From Galerina marginata (taxonomy: Eukaryota; Basidiomycota; Agaricomycetes; Agaricales; Galerinaceae): a DNA stretch of 64,000 bases. Position numbers and translations under genes: made by a program. Where the stretch lies: positions 62,001-126,000 of the forward strand of contig JAECYW010000016.1 in the NCBI GenBank assembly GCA_023014335.1. Reading direction: 5' to 3'. Numbering within the stretch: position 1 is the stretch's first letter; each line of letters opens with the position of its first letter. Shown piece by piece: positions 33,728-46,635 of this stretch. Under the pieces are notes generated by a model. That model saw only the letters and a program-made list of their open reading frames with translations, did not search any database and was not told the DNA's origin.

Positions 33728-34912
33728 TTCAAGCCCAGTGGAAGTCGGTCATGCGCTGGTCTGAGCAGGTCTGCACGACGGGACAATCTCTGCGTTGATC
33801 TGTGTGTGCCTGCAACTCTGTGCGATTCTGTGCTTTTGCAGTCCGACCCAGAGCTGGACAACCATCTGAGTTTGAAATTCGCTTCAGCGATGTCATCCAA
33901 ACCATTTCTGGCTTCCCGTTTTCTATGTGCAGCTTCAATTCTCTGATCTTAGCGTCGGGTCGACTCCAGCCTGTCATCTTATATAAAGCGACGAACTCTA
34001 GATTCCTCATCCCATCCTTTCTTTCTTCCCCCACCACCTCCCCTGACCACCCCTCTTTTTCGAATCACCGCTAGCTGCCGCCGCCGACATCCAGCTTGCT
34101 TCTACCCGTTTGCTGGAGACGATGCATTCAGTCGAGTCTCCAAACACTCCGTCGAATGGTCATTCTTCCCCTTCCCCTCACCCAATCGCCAGATTAACCA
34201 TTATCTAGATGTCTTGGATCGAAGGATTTGATTGAGAAACGATGTTTTGTGGGAAACAGGTCTGTACTTATAAACCTGTCATCTTCATTCAATGCTAACT
34301 CATTTCTAATTGGCTCTCGTACTTCTGGTTGTTGGAAATCCATATAAACGTAAGAGGCATCCGGCGTCCTTTCCACGTGTGCTAATCATATTTACAGAGC
34401 ATTTCAATGTCAAAATGTCGACTATATGCGCTTCATTTGCCGTCGTCGGGTGTCCCATGCTTCGTAAGTCCAAGAATCCCTCTCCGTATGTTTTCAACTC
34501 TAATTCTAAAACTGTAGAGTCTCGCATCATGTGGGTTCAGAGCTACGTTTGCGTCCCTTTACCTTCATTATTGGGTTGCCCCGTAGCGTTTTTATTTCAT
34601 TTTCTGAGTACGTATAGTATACGGAGAAGCGGGTTCGAAAACGGGATTATTTACGGCATCGATGTAGTAGTAAACCAATAGTAAACCGTGCAATATACCC
34701 GTCTTACCTCGTTTATTCACGGTTATTCACGGATACGAGCAGATGAGCTCAAGATATTCTGTGAGCAAGAATTCATACAAATTTATTAATTGAATGATGC
34801 AGATCTGCTCCGAAAAAAATCTGCACAGGGAAATTTTCGGAGGTTATCTGCACGCTCGGCTGAGCTCAGATAGTCCCAGACCAGCGCATGACTGACTTCC
34901 ACTGGGCTTCAA
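33728..34912. mobile_element. 1.2-kb non-autonomous DNA element with 36-bp inverted ends
   Basis: The left end (33728-33763) contains AAGCCCAGTGGAAGTC and the right end (34877-34912) is its inverse. The two 36-bp ends differ at two positions. No target duplication is obvious and no transposase frame is present. Terms such as GCAGATCTGC recur as subterminal motifs near 34800-34860. Confidence 0.65.
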
Positions 34913-37478
34913 GCTGGATTCTCGTCATGATGTAGTCGCTAACTTCTTCTTCCTACGTCCTGCAGTGCCCCACTAAGGATTTTCGTCATTTCCCGGATGT
35001 GTTCACCGAGTTCTTGACCCCTCGACTGTTTCCCCTCCGTACGTACAACTACCACGATGCTCGTGCCTGGCTGCCGTACCTCGAGCTGGACGTGCACCTC
35101 CTGCGCGATCGTTCATTACTACTACTTGTCTCTACCATTTCGCCGACCCTCCCCGGGAGCGGGGAGGAACGCCGCCGTCGATCTAGACCCTGGCTCGCCG
35201 TACCCTCCGACCACCTTCCTCTCCGCCCTTTCCTTCCTCTGGACCATCCCGCCCCACTTCCTCCACTTTCGCCTCTCTCTCCTTAAACAACCTGCACCCG
35301 TTGCTCAAGTTGCATACGACGGTCCGTCTACTCGAGTATATGCGCACTCCGCGGCCTAGCCACCCATTCTGAACTGGCGCGCTGGACACCGAGCAGCAGC
35401 TGGCCAGTTGTGGCTCGCCCTTCTTCAGCAGGAGTAACCCATACCTACGTCCCGTCTCGTCCCGCTATTTCATATCCCAGCCTCCAAATCCACCCTCGAC
35501 ATCGATAACCTACCGACGTTTTCAACCTTTCTTGACCTACCGTGCTAGATCGAGGTGATTGTGGGCTTCGGACTGATCAAGTTTGAGGAGGATCGCAGTA
35601 TGCGGATGCTCGGGGGCGGTCAGGAGGTGCGAGAAGCGGAGGCTGTTCGAGCAGTCGAACCTATCTCCCGCGCGGGAGCGAGAAGCGGGCAGTCGGGCTC
35701 GGAAGCTGGAGAGAGATAGGTGTCAATGCCTTGAGAACGGGGTTGATAGGAGGACGACGTCGAGGAGGCCTATGATGAATTGGCAATCGGAATCCTTCCG
35801 TGATCGTCTTTGGGACCGAGCCGCCGCTGATGGTTTGGCTTTACCCTCCAAGTCACCCTCGACGATCTATCTCCATCCTCAACCACCCTTCCTAACACGT
35901 CGTCGCTCCAGAGCTCGAAGATCGCTCGACGTGTCCTAGTACCCAGCCGATGAAAAGACCCATCTTATGTGCAGGAGTAGAAGCGGGAGGTTAGGACGAC
36001 GGGCCTTGCAAGTGGATGACTTAACGCCTGTTGGACGATGCTGCAGACCAGCTATCGAGTTTTTCAGTCGACGGGTTTATCAACTACGGTCGCCATCGCC
36101 GGCGTTAGCTAGTCCTTTCTTTTTTTTTACGGGTTCTTGGGCTCACGTATGCTTCTCCTCGACCTCGACCCCAACCTCTCAACTTCACCCTCCCGCGCTC
36201 AGCCATCAGCAGCCAGCCCATCCTGTTCTTCTGACGCCTGCAATCGCTTGCTTCTCTTCAAGACCACAGTCCCGTCGAGTTCGACGCCTCAGCATTCAGA
36301 GTTTTTTCCGCCTCAACGTTCAACTTTCTACGCTTATTACCCGTCGATCGATGTCATCCTCCTTTGGCTTCTTTTTATCTCTGGCTTGGCTTGTTTTGGG
36401 TGACTGACGGCTCTCATTTGCTATCGGTGCTACAGTATAACCACGATAACACGATCCAGGCCAACAATTATACTCGAATTCGACTCTTAAAGAGCACCAG
36501 CGTCACGAAAACGACGTTGTTCGTAATTTCATCTACAGGGAGAAGGCAGTGCTGGGGGCGAGGGTTTGCTTGGCCGAATTTGAGTACGGCTCCGAGCGTA
36601 TTGGCTTTGGGCTTTAGGGACTGCAGCGTTCAAAATCAGAGATTGACGGACGGTGTGGGCGGGAGCTGGGGAAGTGGGTTGGGAGCTGAAAGATTCAAAC
36701 GTCGAGTTTTGCCTTTTTTGAGTTTCAAAGTCCATGTTCGATAGCCAGCCTATGTCAGCTAGGGCCATAGAATCGTGGACTTTTCTTCGAAGCGGTAGCT
36801 CTGATGAGTCTGGGTGTGCATATTGGACTACTTGGCGTTACTCTATGTCGTGTTTTGAATCCTGGATTTCTGGGCCTACATCATACGTGCAGATATCGAG
36901 CCGTCTTATTCTCTATCACCGCCTTCTCCTCGCACTGCCTGCTCTGTTCTAAGATCGTTCGTCCTTCTTATGACCGTGACAGTCACCTGGACGCGCAACT
37001 GCTCGTGCTCCAATCTTGAACTCAACTCTAAACTGAACCGTCTGGAAAGAGACGGCAATCAACTACTCTACTACACGTCCTTCAGCATGGCTAGGTGTTT
37101 TTCTTTTGTACATTATGAGTAGGTGTTCTTGGGGTGGCTGATATGCGTACTTGACTGGGGCTGTAGAAAACGAAAGGTGGTTGGTGGGAAGGAGACGAGG
37201 AGGGAGCGACGGCGCTCGCAACGTTTAAGATAGAGAAGTTGAAAGGCCGACGATGATACTGGATATGCGTGCACCCGTTTCAAATGTTGAACGACGCAGT
37301 AAGACTCGACTTCTACTCTTCTAACGTTTTCCCTGTACTTATACTATATGATTTTCTCCAGAGTCGTCGTGTTGTACCTACCTTTAACTGAAGGGAAGGT
37401 GCCTAGTCTTCGGAGCTTGCGGATATCCGTCCTGTAGACCCAATGCTAATGCTGAATGTTCATCCGCTCTTCGTCTTC
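34913..37478. other. Gene-poor segment
   Basis: The open frames here are moderately long but lie in C/T- or G-rich sequence, overlap on opposite strands, and show neither splice structure nor recognisable domains. Nothing is called. Confidence 0.45.
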
Positions 37479-37896
37479 TTACCTTCCTGACTGGGGCTTA
37501 TTCCTCGACCTTCTCCTTATTAATTTCAGACTATCCACCATTTCCTCGATGGTGCCCACGCGCATGTGAATCCCACAAGCAAACCGTGTTTTCCAGCCCG
37601 TCTCATCCGTGAAAGAGTGATGCTCACAGGTGAATTGCGATATGTACTGCGGGTTCTTTGAGTACACCAACGGGAGGATAACTGGAGTGGAAACTCGCAG
37701 TGACTCTGAAATTTCGCGGTCGATTTTCAGATGATAGTAATAGGCGAGCTTCGCATATGTATCCAAAATTAAAATCGAAGTGACTTCCCAATTCCCAACT
37801 CTAGAACAGTAGATGGATTGCGACTGCCATTACCCTGAGAAGTGCGGCCATACTGTATATACTGACGGCTTGGGATATCTTAACCTCTGACGCCAT
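37479..37896 (-). CDS. Small two-exon protein of unknown function
   Basis: Proposed exons are 37896-37867 and 37823-37479 with a 43-nt intron (GTCAGT...GGCAG), giving 124 residues. The start reads MASEVKISQA. The body is mixed and protein-like (VYSKNPQYISQFTCEHHSF, then GWKTRFACGIHMRVGTIEEM) and ends in a basic tail. No signal peptide, membrane segment or known domain is visible. The long second exon is the stronger part of the model; the first exon is inferred from splice signals and frame. It has no copy elsewhere in the window. Confidence 0.45.
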
Positions 37897-38140
37897 GAAT
37901 ACGATGATCAGGAGTTAATATTTGAATTGAATGACCCGACTTGTGGACTTGTGGAAGGAGAAAGCACCCATAGTTATTTTTAAGAGACTTCCGTCTGAGT
38001 CGAGCTATCTTTATCCTAGACTAATTTAAGAACGGTGCTAGATAATCCCCTCCGGCTTTCGGCACTTCAAAACAAGTTCAACGAACAAGGTTAGAAAACG
38101 CATAAAAGGATCGTATTGAACAGAGTACCGAGTCTTTATC
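37897..38140. other. Short intergenic spacer
   Basis: Upstream flank of the small two-exon gene; no promoter motif could be assigned with confidence. Confidence 0.4.
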
Positions 38141-41100
38141 GACAGACGTCAGACCCTCCATCCCAACTCCTAGCTTCAACCTCCCATGCCCCGAGGTTCT
38201 CGTCGTCTTCATTGATGTTTGACGAGTTCTTCGCGCTGGCAGAGATGCCGGCGTGATATATCGCCTGAGTTTTTCAAACTCAACCTTTGGACATAGTCAA
38301 GCCGCATAAAAGTAGCGCCATCGTAGTCAACGGACAGTTCTTAACTTCCAAGCCGAACGTGGCTGGAAAAAGGGATGGTCGAGTTTTGCAATCTAGTTCT
38401 GGAGGCGTGAGGAAACGGACGAGCAGGCTGGGGATCAACAAAATTGACTCGTTGGAGGCAGTCCTGGGGGATGGTTAGAAGCAGCCGCTGACGCTAAGGT
38501 AGCACGTACGAAGATCGAGCCACAGATAGAGCCGCACGAGCTGTCTAAGTCCTTGAGGCGACAGTTGAAAGTGATGACGTGGCGCAAATATGGAACACGA
38601 GATTGGCCATTGAAACCCCAAAGTAGAGAGAGGAGATGCCGGGTCCGTCAACTTGGATGTCTGAAGAACTAAGGCCGAGGATGGCGAGGAAGATCGTACT
38701 GAGGAACAGTGATCGAGAGTGTAACGAGGCCCCGGAAGACGAAGGTGAAAATGGACCAGAAACGTTGACAGTCGACGGAATAGATGGTGGGCCTACGAAC
38801 TTCGATGTGTGAACCACTAAGACTGACGTTGGTGAGGTCGATTATGCTGAGGAATGGAGGGCTGGAAATTCGTTTTTGAAGACGCGAGAAACCTCAGGCA
38901 CGCTGCGGGCCGCCGGTTCCGGAAAACCGAGGCTGGGATCCCCTCCTCCTCCTCCTCCTGCCCCCTTGTATACGTGGCCTCTAGCCCAGTTCACATGCAC
39001 CAGCCCGCACGTCCACCATTAGTACTGCAGGCTTTCGTGGACCTCTTCCAACAGCGCCTTCGTCGCCCTAGGACCGTGAACCCATCCCCAAACGCAGAGT
39101 GAACTGGGTGGGTCAGACGGGGTTCGAAATTGAAAACGTTGACGGAAGTGCGGGTAGAGGCAGAGAGTGACGAGAACCTCGTCGTCGTGCAGAAGCGTGA
39201 AGGTTGGAGATGTTGTAGCTGGCAAATAGAATATAGGTGGAGAGTCAGAAGATGGGCGAAGACCGAGGTGATAGTCGAATTTATAAGATACTGGAAAGTG
39301 TGCAAGCCCTCCAGGACCTTCGAGTGGGCGAACACTTGGAGGTAATATCATCGTCGTGCGGCATCGGGAAGGACGGGAGAAGGCGTTTGGAGGTTCTTGC
39401 GTTGAGGAAGTGAAAGGGGGTTGGTGCGGGGAAGTTCGGAGGCACCTGTAATACATGTTGGTCGAGAGCGGTAGCATCAACGTTCGTCAGCTCGGTGTAG
39501 GCATGATCGATCATACGAGTTCCAAACCTAATGTGGGTACAACGTTGGAGGACGGTTGTTCCTCAACTGCAAGGCTCGACACGGGAAGAAAGCACGTCGA
39601 GCGAGGCGGTACAAGCAGAAGCCATTGGCAAGGAAACGCGCACTAAGCTTGAGGCTCAGGTACAGTTGTACATGCTGGGGCGAGTTCTTGAGGCAATGTT
39701 AAGATTGATGACGTGGTGGGGTCAAATGGTGATATTGGCCTTTGAAGCGTCGAAGTAGAGCACGGGGTTGCTTGGTACGCTGACTCCGATATTTGAACCA
39801 CTAAGACCGACGATATCGAAGACGATCGTCTTGAAGAATGGAGGTCGAAAGTGATGAAAAGACCTGAGAAGTTAAAGGTAAGATGACCCTCAAGATGCCG
39901 ACGCTGAGTCATGAGACGGCGGCTACACGAGGGTAGACGTGCGAACCACCACAGCCGACGATGGCAAGGTGGATTACGCTGAAAGATGGAGGGTTGGAAA
40001 TTGGTTTTCGAAAACGCGAAAACCCCAATTCCAGGCACAGCCGCGGGCCGGTGGTTCCGGCATGCCAGGATCCATCTCCTCCTCCTCCCCCTCCGCATTT
40101 GCACCAGTAAACTCTAGCCCTGTCCACACCCATCCATCTGCACGACGATCACTAGCCCTTCAATCTTCCATTAACCTCCTCCAACAGTGCTTTAAGCCTC
40201 GAAGGATCGCGAAGTGGAGAATCAGTCAGTGCCCAATAGCACAGCGAACCGGGTTTAACGACATTCAAGCAGATGTGTTGACGGAGGTGCGAGTAGGGGT
40301 AAAAATGATGATGAGGGGCCCATTGTCGTGCAGCAGCGTGAAGTACGGAGGTGTTGTAGCTGTTCAAGTGAATGTGGAGAGGTAGGTGAGGGTTGGAAAG
40401 TTAGGAGAGGGGTGGATAGTCGTCGTCCTAGGAATAAGTCGGTGATATTCGTGCCTTCTGGATGGCCAACCTTCGTATTTAATGGTGTCGTCGTGCCGCA
40501 CAGAGAAGGACGGAGGTAGGGGTTTTGTCTTGAGGAAATGAGTAGACGTCGACGCCGGCAGGTTCGCAGGTGCATACAGCGGCCCAACTTGAATGTTAGT
40601 CGGGGTCAAACTCGGTCGCGGGTTTAAGCTAGGGGTTTCTGGTTAGGAGGTGAATGAAAGCTGAAAAGCAGTAAAAGTCGCACCTAGTATTGGCTGAAGA
40701 TCGCGACTGTCGAGCTTCTATGAGTGGTGTTGAGGCTCGTCTTCGTCGAAAATCGCCAGCGAGACGACTGGAGGTCGAGCAAGACCTCCTTCCTCAGCCC
40801 AAGTTCTCGACATGAGTCCTCAACGAGGTCGCCCGACCCTCCGCCTCCAAAGTCCCATTCCCTCGGTCCATGTTCACCTCCATATCCCCCGCTTTTCATC
40901 TGTCTATCCCTAGACGCGTCGGCGGCGTTGGTGGTAGCGACAAGTCATCCGTCCAACCCTATCCACCACATCTCAGACGCAATCCTCGTCAGGACTATAT
41001 CCTCGCCTCCCTAATCATCGACTGATTTCTCGAGACCCTACGAGCCATCGACAGCCGCGATCATGCTTGATAGGGAATCGTGACCTCGGGAGTGCACAAT

Positions 41101-43310
41101 GCGGTGTGGTGGGTCCTTGTCCCGATAACAGGTTTACCTTGAGGGCGAACGTGAGCTTCGCTGGCAGGCTTCATTGGAGGTGGTGGTCCGTGGTGCGCTC
41201 TGAGGGAAGAAGGACGTCAACATCTCTATGCTGACAGCGGCTTCGGCGTGAGGAATCGTACGCGTTCGAACGAGTTGATCGGTGTAGCCGGTCCTAAACA
41301 GATTTGCCGCTAGATGGTCTTCGGAGGATCGTACCTCGAGTCATCATCATAGGCTGACGAGGGGGGAAATGACGTTGAGGGAGGAGGGTACAAGCGGCAA
41401 TCGTCGACAAGCAACGGCTGACGAAGATCGATCGCAGTACAGCTGTACGCACTGGCCCGAGTAGAGTGCTTGAGCCTTGAGGGGATGGTTGAAAGGGATG
41501 GATGTGGTCGGAAAGTTGAATGCGAAAACAGGCCCAGAAACGCGAAAGTTGAGGGAGGTGAGAGTGGGTATGCAGAGTTAGACGTGCGAACCACCATGGC
41601 CGTCGATGGTGAGGTGGGTCGTCCAAACGGCGGGCGGGAAATTAGTTTTGAAGACAAAAAAAATTCTCCAAATCCAGGTGCCGCCGCGGGCCGGCAGGTC
41701 CAGCCATCCTGATCCCGAAGCCTCGACCCAATTCTCCTCTCCGTCCTTGATCGTCTCCAGCCCAAATTCACGCCCACAGATCTACCATCCGCCTCGCCTC
41801 CCACCACCGACCTTCTCGAAACAGCCCATTCGTCTTGACCACTCTTCCCAAATGGGACGGCCGGCGGCGAAGGTGGCGGATCACCGATAGCCGGGACTGC
41901 TGCCCGGTGCCCAAACGACAGCGAAACTGGACGAAACGATGTTCAGGTAGGAGGGTTCACGGGACGCGCGGGCGGCGGGGGAGAGAGTGATGAGAAGGTC
42001 GTTGTCGTGCACCAGCGCGAAGGAGGAAGGTTTTGGGGCTGGCAAAGCAAACGTGGGTGAAGAAGGAGGGGGATGAATTGGATGAAAGCCGTCGTGCTAT
42101 GAGCAAAGTGGACCCTTCCGGGTCTTCTGAATGGCAACGTTCATAGGTAGTCGTGCTGTCGCGCCGCACCGGGAAGCACAGAGGCGGGGTTCTTGTGTTG
42201 AGAAAGTGAAAAGACGGTGGTGCGTGAAGGTTGAGGCGCATATAGTCGTCCTGTGTGTTGGTCGGGGTCGAACCCGATCGCGGGCTGAAGCTGTGGATTT
42301 TCGATCAGGAGACAAAAAAGCAGGTATGTATAGTCGTACTCACAGTGATGTTGTCGAGTAGTCGAACTATGTGTCAATGGGAAACCCCTCCACCTCGACC
42401 GCGACGAATTGAGCTTCCTCCACTTGACATCTCCCCTTGATGGCCTGACTGAGTGAAAAAACGGTGGGGTGAGAACGTTTCGTGGCACATATCGTTGCGC
42501 TACTTGGTCGAGGTCAAAGCCAGTCGCGGGCTGAGGTGGGGTGATTCGGTTAGCAGGTGAAAAGAAAATGAAAAGCAGTTGCAGCCGCACCGACCAGTGG
42601 TTTGAAATCGTCGCTGTCGTGCTTGAGCGAACTGTTGTTTGAATTGGGGCTTGACACGTGTCTAACGCGGACTTCTGTCAATGAAGTTGAAGCATGCATT
42701 GACGATAAAACTCCAGCACAACGGATCGAGCTCGACCAGAACAACCAGGACGTCGTTCATTTCCATAGTCATCCCCCGTTTATCATCCTGGCCCCTTTCG
42801 CCCTTCAATCCAGAGAAGCGGCAGCGTCAGTGGCAGCTACGAGCCATCAGCAACGCCAATGTCCAACCCTTCTGGGTTATCTAATATCTGATCCCGAACC
42901 TCGCCCCATTCTCCCTTCACGGTCGTCGGCTGACTTCCCAACACAAATACTACACCTGCACCGCCGGACCCTAGATCTTGTACGATATACAGTTCAAGAC
43001 AGCGACATAGGTTGCAGGAGGGCCGTCAATATAACGTCCACGAACTGAGGGCAGATGTAGTTTCGTTGTATGGAGGCTTCATCGAATGGAGACGATCGCC
43101 TGGTTGATGGCGGATGATGAGGGGGGACGGGATACGGCTGGTATGTAGACATGGTGATGTATGAAGCTTGATGATGACGGAATAAGTGAAGCTTGAGGAA
43201 GCATACGCGGAGTGGGAAGGGATAACGGAAGGGGCGAATTTTCGAGAAGGATACTGGTTGCGAATCGTAAGATTGAGGCCTCGGTTCAAAGCTCTTGATC
43301 GCAAACGTCA
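38140..43310. repeat. Repeat block 2 (counterpart of 17.4-21.5 kb)
   Basis: The block is collinear with block 1 over almost its whole length, in the same orientation. It contains an additional unit (about 38.5-39.65 kb) that duplicates sequence matched again at 39.65-40.05 kb. The closest stretches are 40120-40230 with 18587-18700 and 40860-40985 with 19275-19400, both nearly identical; other stretches are much more diverged. No shared reading frames. Confidence 0.7.
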
Positions 43311-43988
43311 GATGGTCGTCGTCCTAAGAGCCGATATTGGTTCTAGAGTGTGAAAGGTCGAGGAGGTGAGGTACGATGTGTTGAACCAAACACAGCATAT
43401 GCAACTTCCTTCCTTGCAAATCCTCGTCTCTGTGAGAGTAGGAAAGGTTCGTCGTCGGATTCAATGACCAAAACGAGAAGCGCAGACTAAAACATGCGAA
43501 GAGCACAACTTGACAGTTCTTCTGGGGCGGAAATTGGTAGCGTGGTTCACTTCTCTCGTAGAAATCGACCTGGAGACGTTGTAAGGCGTAGCTCGAGCCT
43601 AAAAAAAACCCGGGGATTCTAGTTAAGAACTGCACAGGAAGACTTCAGCACCTTAAAGGCCACTTACCATGAGCCCAGAGTGGGCTCTCTTATATCGAAG
43701 CAAAAATCCCGCACCAGACATGCTCGAGGGCGAAAAAAGTCCAAAGTAGGTCAAGGTAGGAGACCAGAAACACATAGGAATGACCATTGTCATCTGGCTG
43801 TCGTTCCAAATCTAAGAAGAAGAACAGAAACGGTGCGCTGGTACGATAAAATGCAGCGAGTTGGCGGTCAGTGGGAGCGGAAGGAGAGAGGGATTCGGTT
43901 GTCACTGTTTGGTTTCAAAGTCAAAGCCATTCGGTCCCGATTCCCGATCCCCTGCAATTCCGTCCTTTGCTCACAGCTAGTTGCAAAT

Positions 43989-46436
43989 TATTGCAAGCAT
44001 AACTGGACAGGTTTGATTTTCGGGGGCTCCCGTCTCGGCACAGCTTCCGAAGGTGTAGGACCTCGTACACCGCTGTCAGCTCAAAAGGCCCGAGATCATT
44101 GGTGACGTATGCTGATGCGCGGTCCCAAGCTGGCCTCACTTGTTATTCAGGCTTTTCTCAATGCCAAGGAGAGTTTTTTAAGATGTTAGAGCAGGAATAT
44201 GTAGTAATGAATATGAAAAATCATTTCCCCAAAGGGTTTGCCTTAGAAGTTCAGCCATAAATAGTTATTCACGATATGACAGGCGGTAGGCCATCAAATT
44301 TAAAGCCTTGGCTTCGACTTTAGTGTAGTGTCTCAAGTTTACTTTCATTTTCAGGTTATCAATGAGCCTGGAATTTGAGTTGCATTCCCCCAATACAAGC
44401 CATTATGTTTCTTACTGTATCTAGAGTGAACTTTTATTAAGAATACCGAGTAGTGGGACTCAGAGGACTGTATATAGCGGCTTCACTGTCAAGTACGAAT
44501 CACAAGAGATTGACTCAGAAATGGCGATGGATCTAAAATTATAAGAAGGGATTCAATTTGATTAGCTCCATCCTTTTCATAGACCATGAGATGATGATGA
44601 GAATAAAGCGCTCGCCGCTCAGTCCAACCAGCGACATGCAAGTAGTCACCAACTTGCCTTGTGGACCACAATGACCGCAGTGCACGGCATGTACTAGTAC
44701 TTGACCCAATTAAACTGAAATTTTAGCCCGGAATGAGCCACTTTTCCCAAACCAACTTACCAGAGGCTTGCCTCCGCTAACCGTGGGTCCGCGTTTCCGC
44801 TAGTGGCGCTCATTAATGAGTTGAGACTTGTGGGAAGGCAGCAGACAATAAACAGCATCAGCGAGTCATTATCTGCTGACGCTTCTTGTTGAGGTGGCGC
44901 TATACTGTCGTCCAAATCATGGCCATTGTCAGGCGCGTGTGGGCAGGAACGGGTGAAGGCAGGCCACAGTGTAACGCCATCTATATTGTGAGTCTGTGGC
45001 CGCGGGAAGACCTGGTTGCAATAGTTGAGTAACCGTGAGTTGGGAGTTAGACATGTTAGAATATTAGTGGCCAAGCGATGTCCGAGCCAGTTCGCACACC
45101 GGCGCCAAGTTGACTGGGAGCCGGCGCTTATTCACTCACCACGTAGAATACTCCAGCAGTAATTTATTTAATACTCTCTTCAAGTTTCTCAGGTGCACAC
45201 AAAGCTTCTAGTACTGGAACTATGTAGGATTTTCTAATTACAAAGTACACAGGTATATAAACCGTCTTTTTGATCGTTCGACAGAATATTTAAGTCCTTT
45301 AAATCCCCACTGCGCTAAAGGCAGAAGGACAAAAGAAAGACAGACGAATTGCGTAGTCTCAAGGTGCGTCTTGTGGGTCGCAGAATTTGATTCTGCAGAA
45401 TTCTGTCGAAGGCAACTTGTTGAATAAACGGTTCATGTGTCCGACTGGTTTAAGCGCTCACTGGTATGCCCTTGAAATGTCTCGATACTTTATGGTCTCT
45501 GGAAAAGCTTGCATTTCGTATGCTGGGCTGAGCTTGGCAACAAGGTTTAGTTTAGATGCAATTTAAAATTTTGTTGACTGATCTATCTTTGGGAGAAAGT
45601 GGGGAATGGAATAATTGATTGGTTCCCATGATACCGGGTTATGGAACTGAAGAATTGATTTCCAAGATGAAAAAGAGCCAATATCAATTTTATTCGAAGT
45701 AGAGACTTCTGGCTGAATGACAGAGGGTAAGATTTGATATAATATACTGCAGATCATCAGATGAATATATTGTTCTCCTTCACAGCTTGATTTCTACGAC
45801 TGAAATGTCGTTCTGTATGGTGCAGCCTTGGTGCAGCCTGAGATTGCTTTCGAATATCGACTTGCTCGATCGGAAATTAAATCATTCATTTACAATTTTA
45901 TTCACTTAATACATAAACCACCTTGACGAATCTCCCCAGAATGCCCCGAACTACGGGAAAATGGAGCATACAGAGTCATACTGAAGACAACTGTAAATAA
46001 GGTACTGTATAACTGTGATGGGCCAGATGCAACCCGAAACCCAGGTAGAGGTACGCCACAATTTCTCTCTTTTCCAGTAACACCGGTGTGGATGACTTTC
46101 AGTAACCTCAGGCTGTCTTGCGCCAGTGCAGGAGTTTCGTCAATATAGTAGTTAAGGGAACATAGTCACTGTCAGTGTGAGGTTCCAAGCCTTCAGACAA
46201 GATCCAGACACTGCAGACATTCTACAAGGCAGAGTGACAGGTAGTGAGATTGAGTAGCCTATAGATTATTATTTATTCAACGCGTCGGTTTGCACATTCG
46301 ACGGTGATCACTGATTTCTATGTTGAGAAATCTAATCTAAGCTATTTGATCGCGGTTCCATGGGTCCTGCGCAAGTAGCCGACGGCTTGGCAACCGGATC
46401 ACCGAAAATCAAACCTGTCCAGTTATGCTTGCAATA
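43989..46436. mobile_element. 2.45-kb DNA element nested in a transposon end
   Basis: Perfect 35-bp inverted repeats (starting TATTGCAAGCATAACTGG) lie at 43989-44023 and 46402-46436, with a 6-bp target duplication GCAAAT (43983-43988 and 46437-46442). It is inserted within the 64-bp left repeat of the surrounding transposon and is therefore younger than it. No transposase was found, so it is probably non-autonomous. Internally it has a GC-rich imperfect hairpin at 45102-45132 followed by an AT-rich, TATA-containing stretch, resembling 4898-5070 in another element. Confidence 0.8.
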
Positions 46437-46635
46437 GCAAATCGATAGGCCAGTTTCGAACACCGTTGATCTTCAGCGGTTTGTTTGTTTGGGAGGGGAC
46501 AAATAGCAACCAGTCCAAAATAGGGTCCGGCCTCGGATCGCGGGTGGGTACTTGAGTATTGTACAGGGACCGGAGGATGGTTCGAACTTCGTTTAGTCTC
46601 GTATAGCACTCTGCCTGATTCAACTTGCTTCTGCA

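Noticed and set aside
43870..43973. Extension of the dispersed repeat to the left of the cargo transposon
   Set aside because: Only 12 bp (GTCCTTTGCTCA) match the 6.9-kb copy. This supports the insertion site but is too short to claim more of the repeat on that side.
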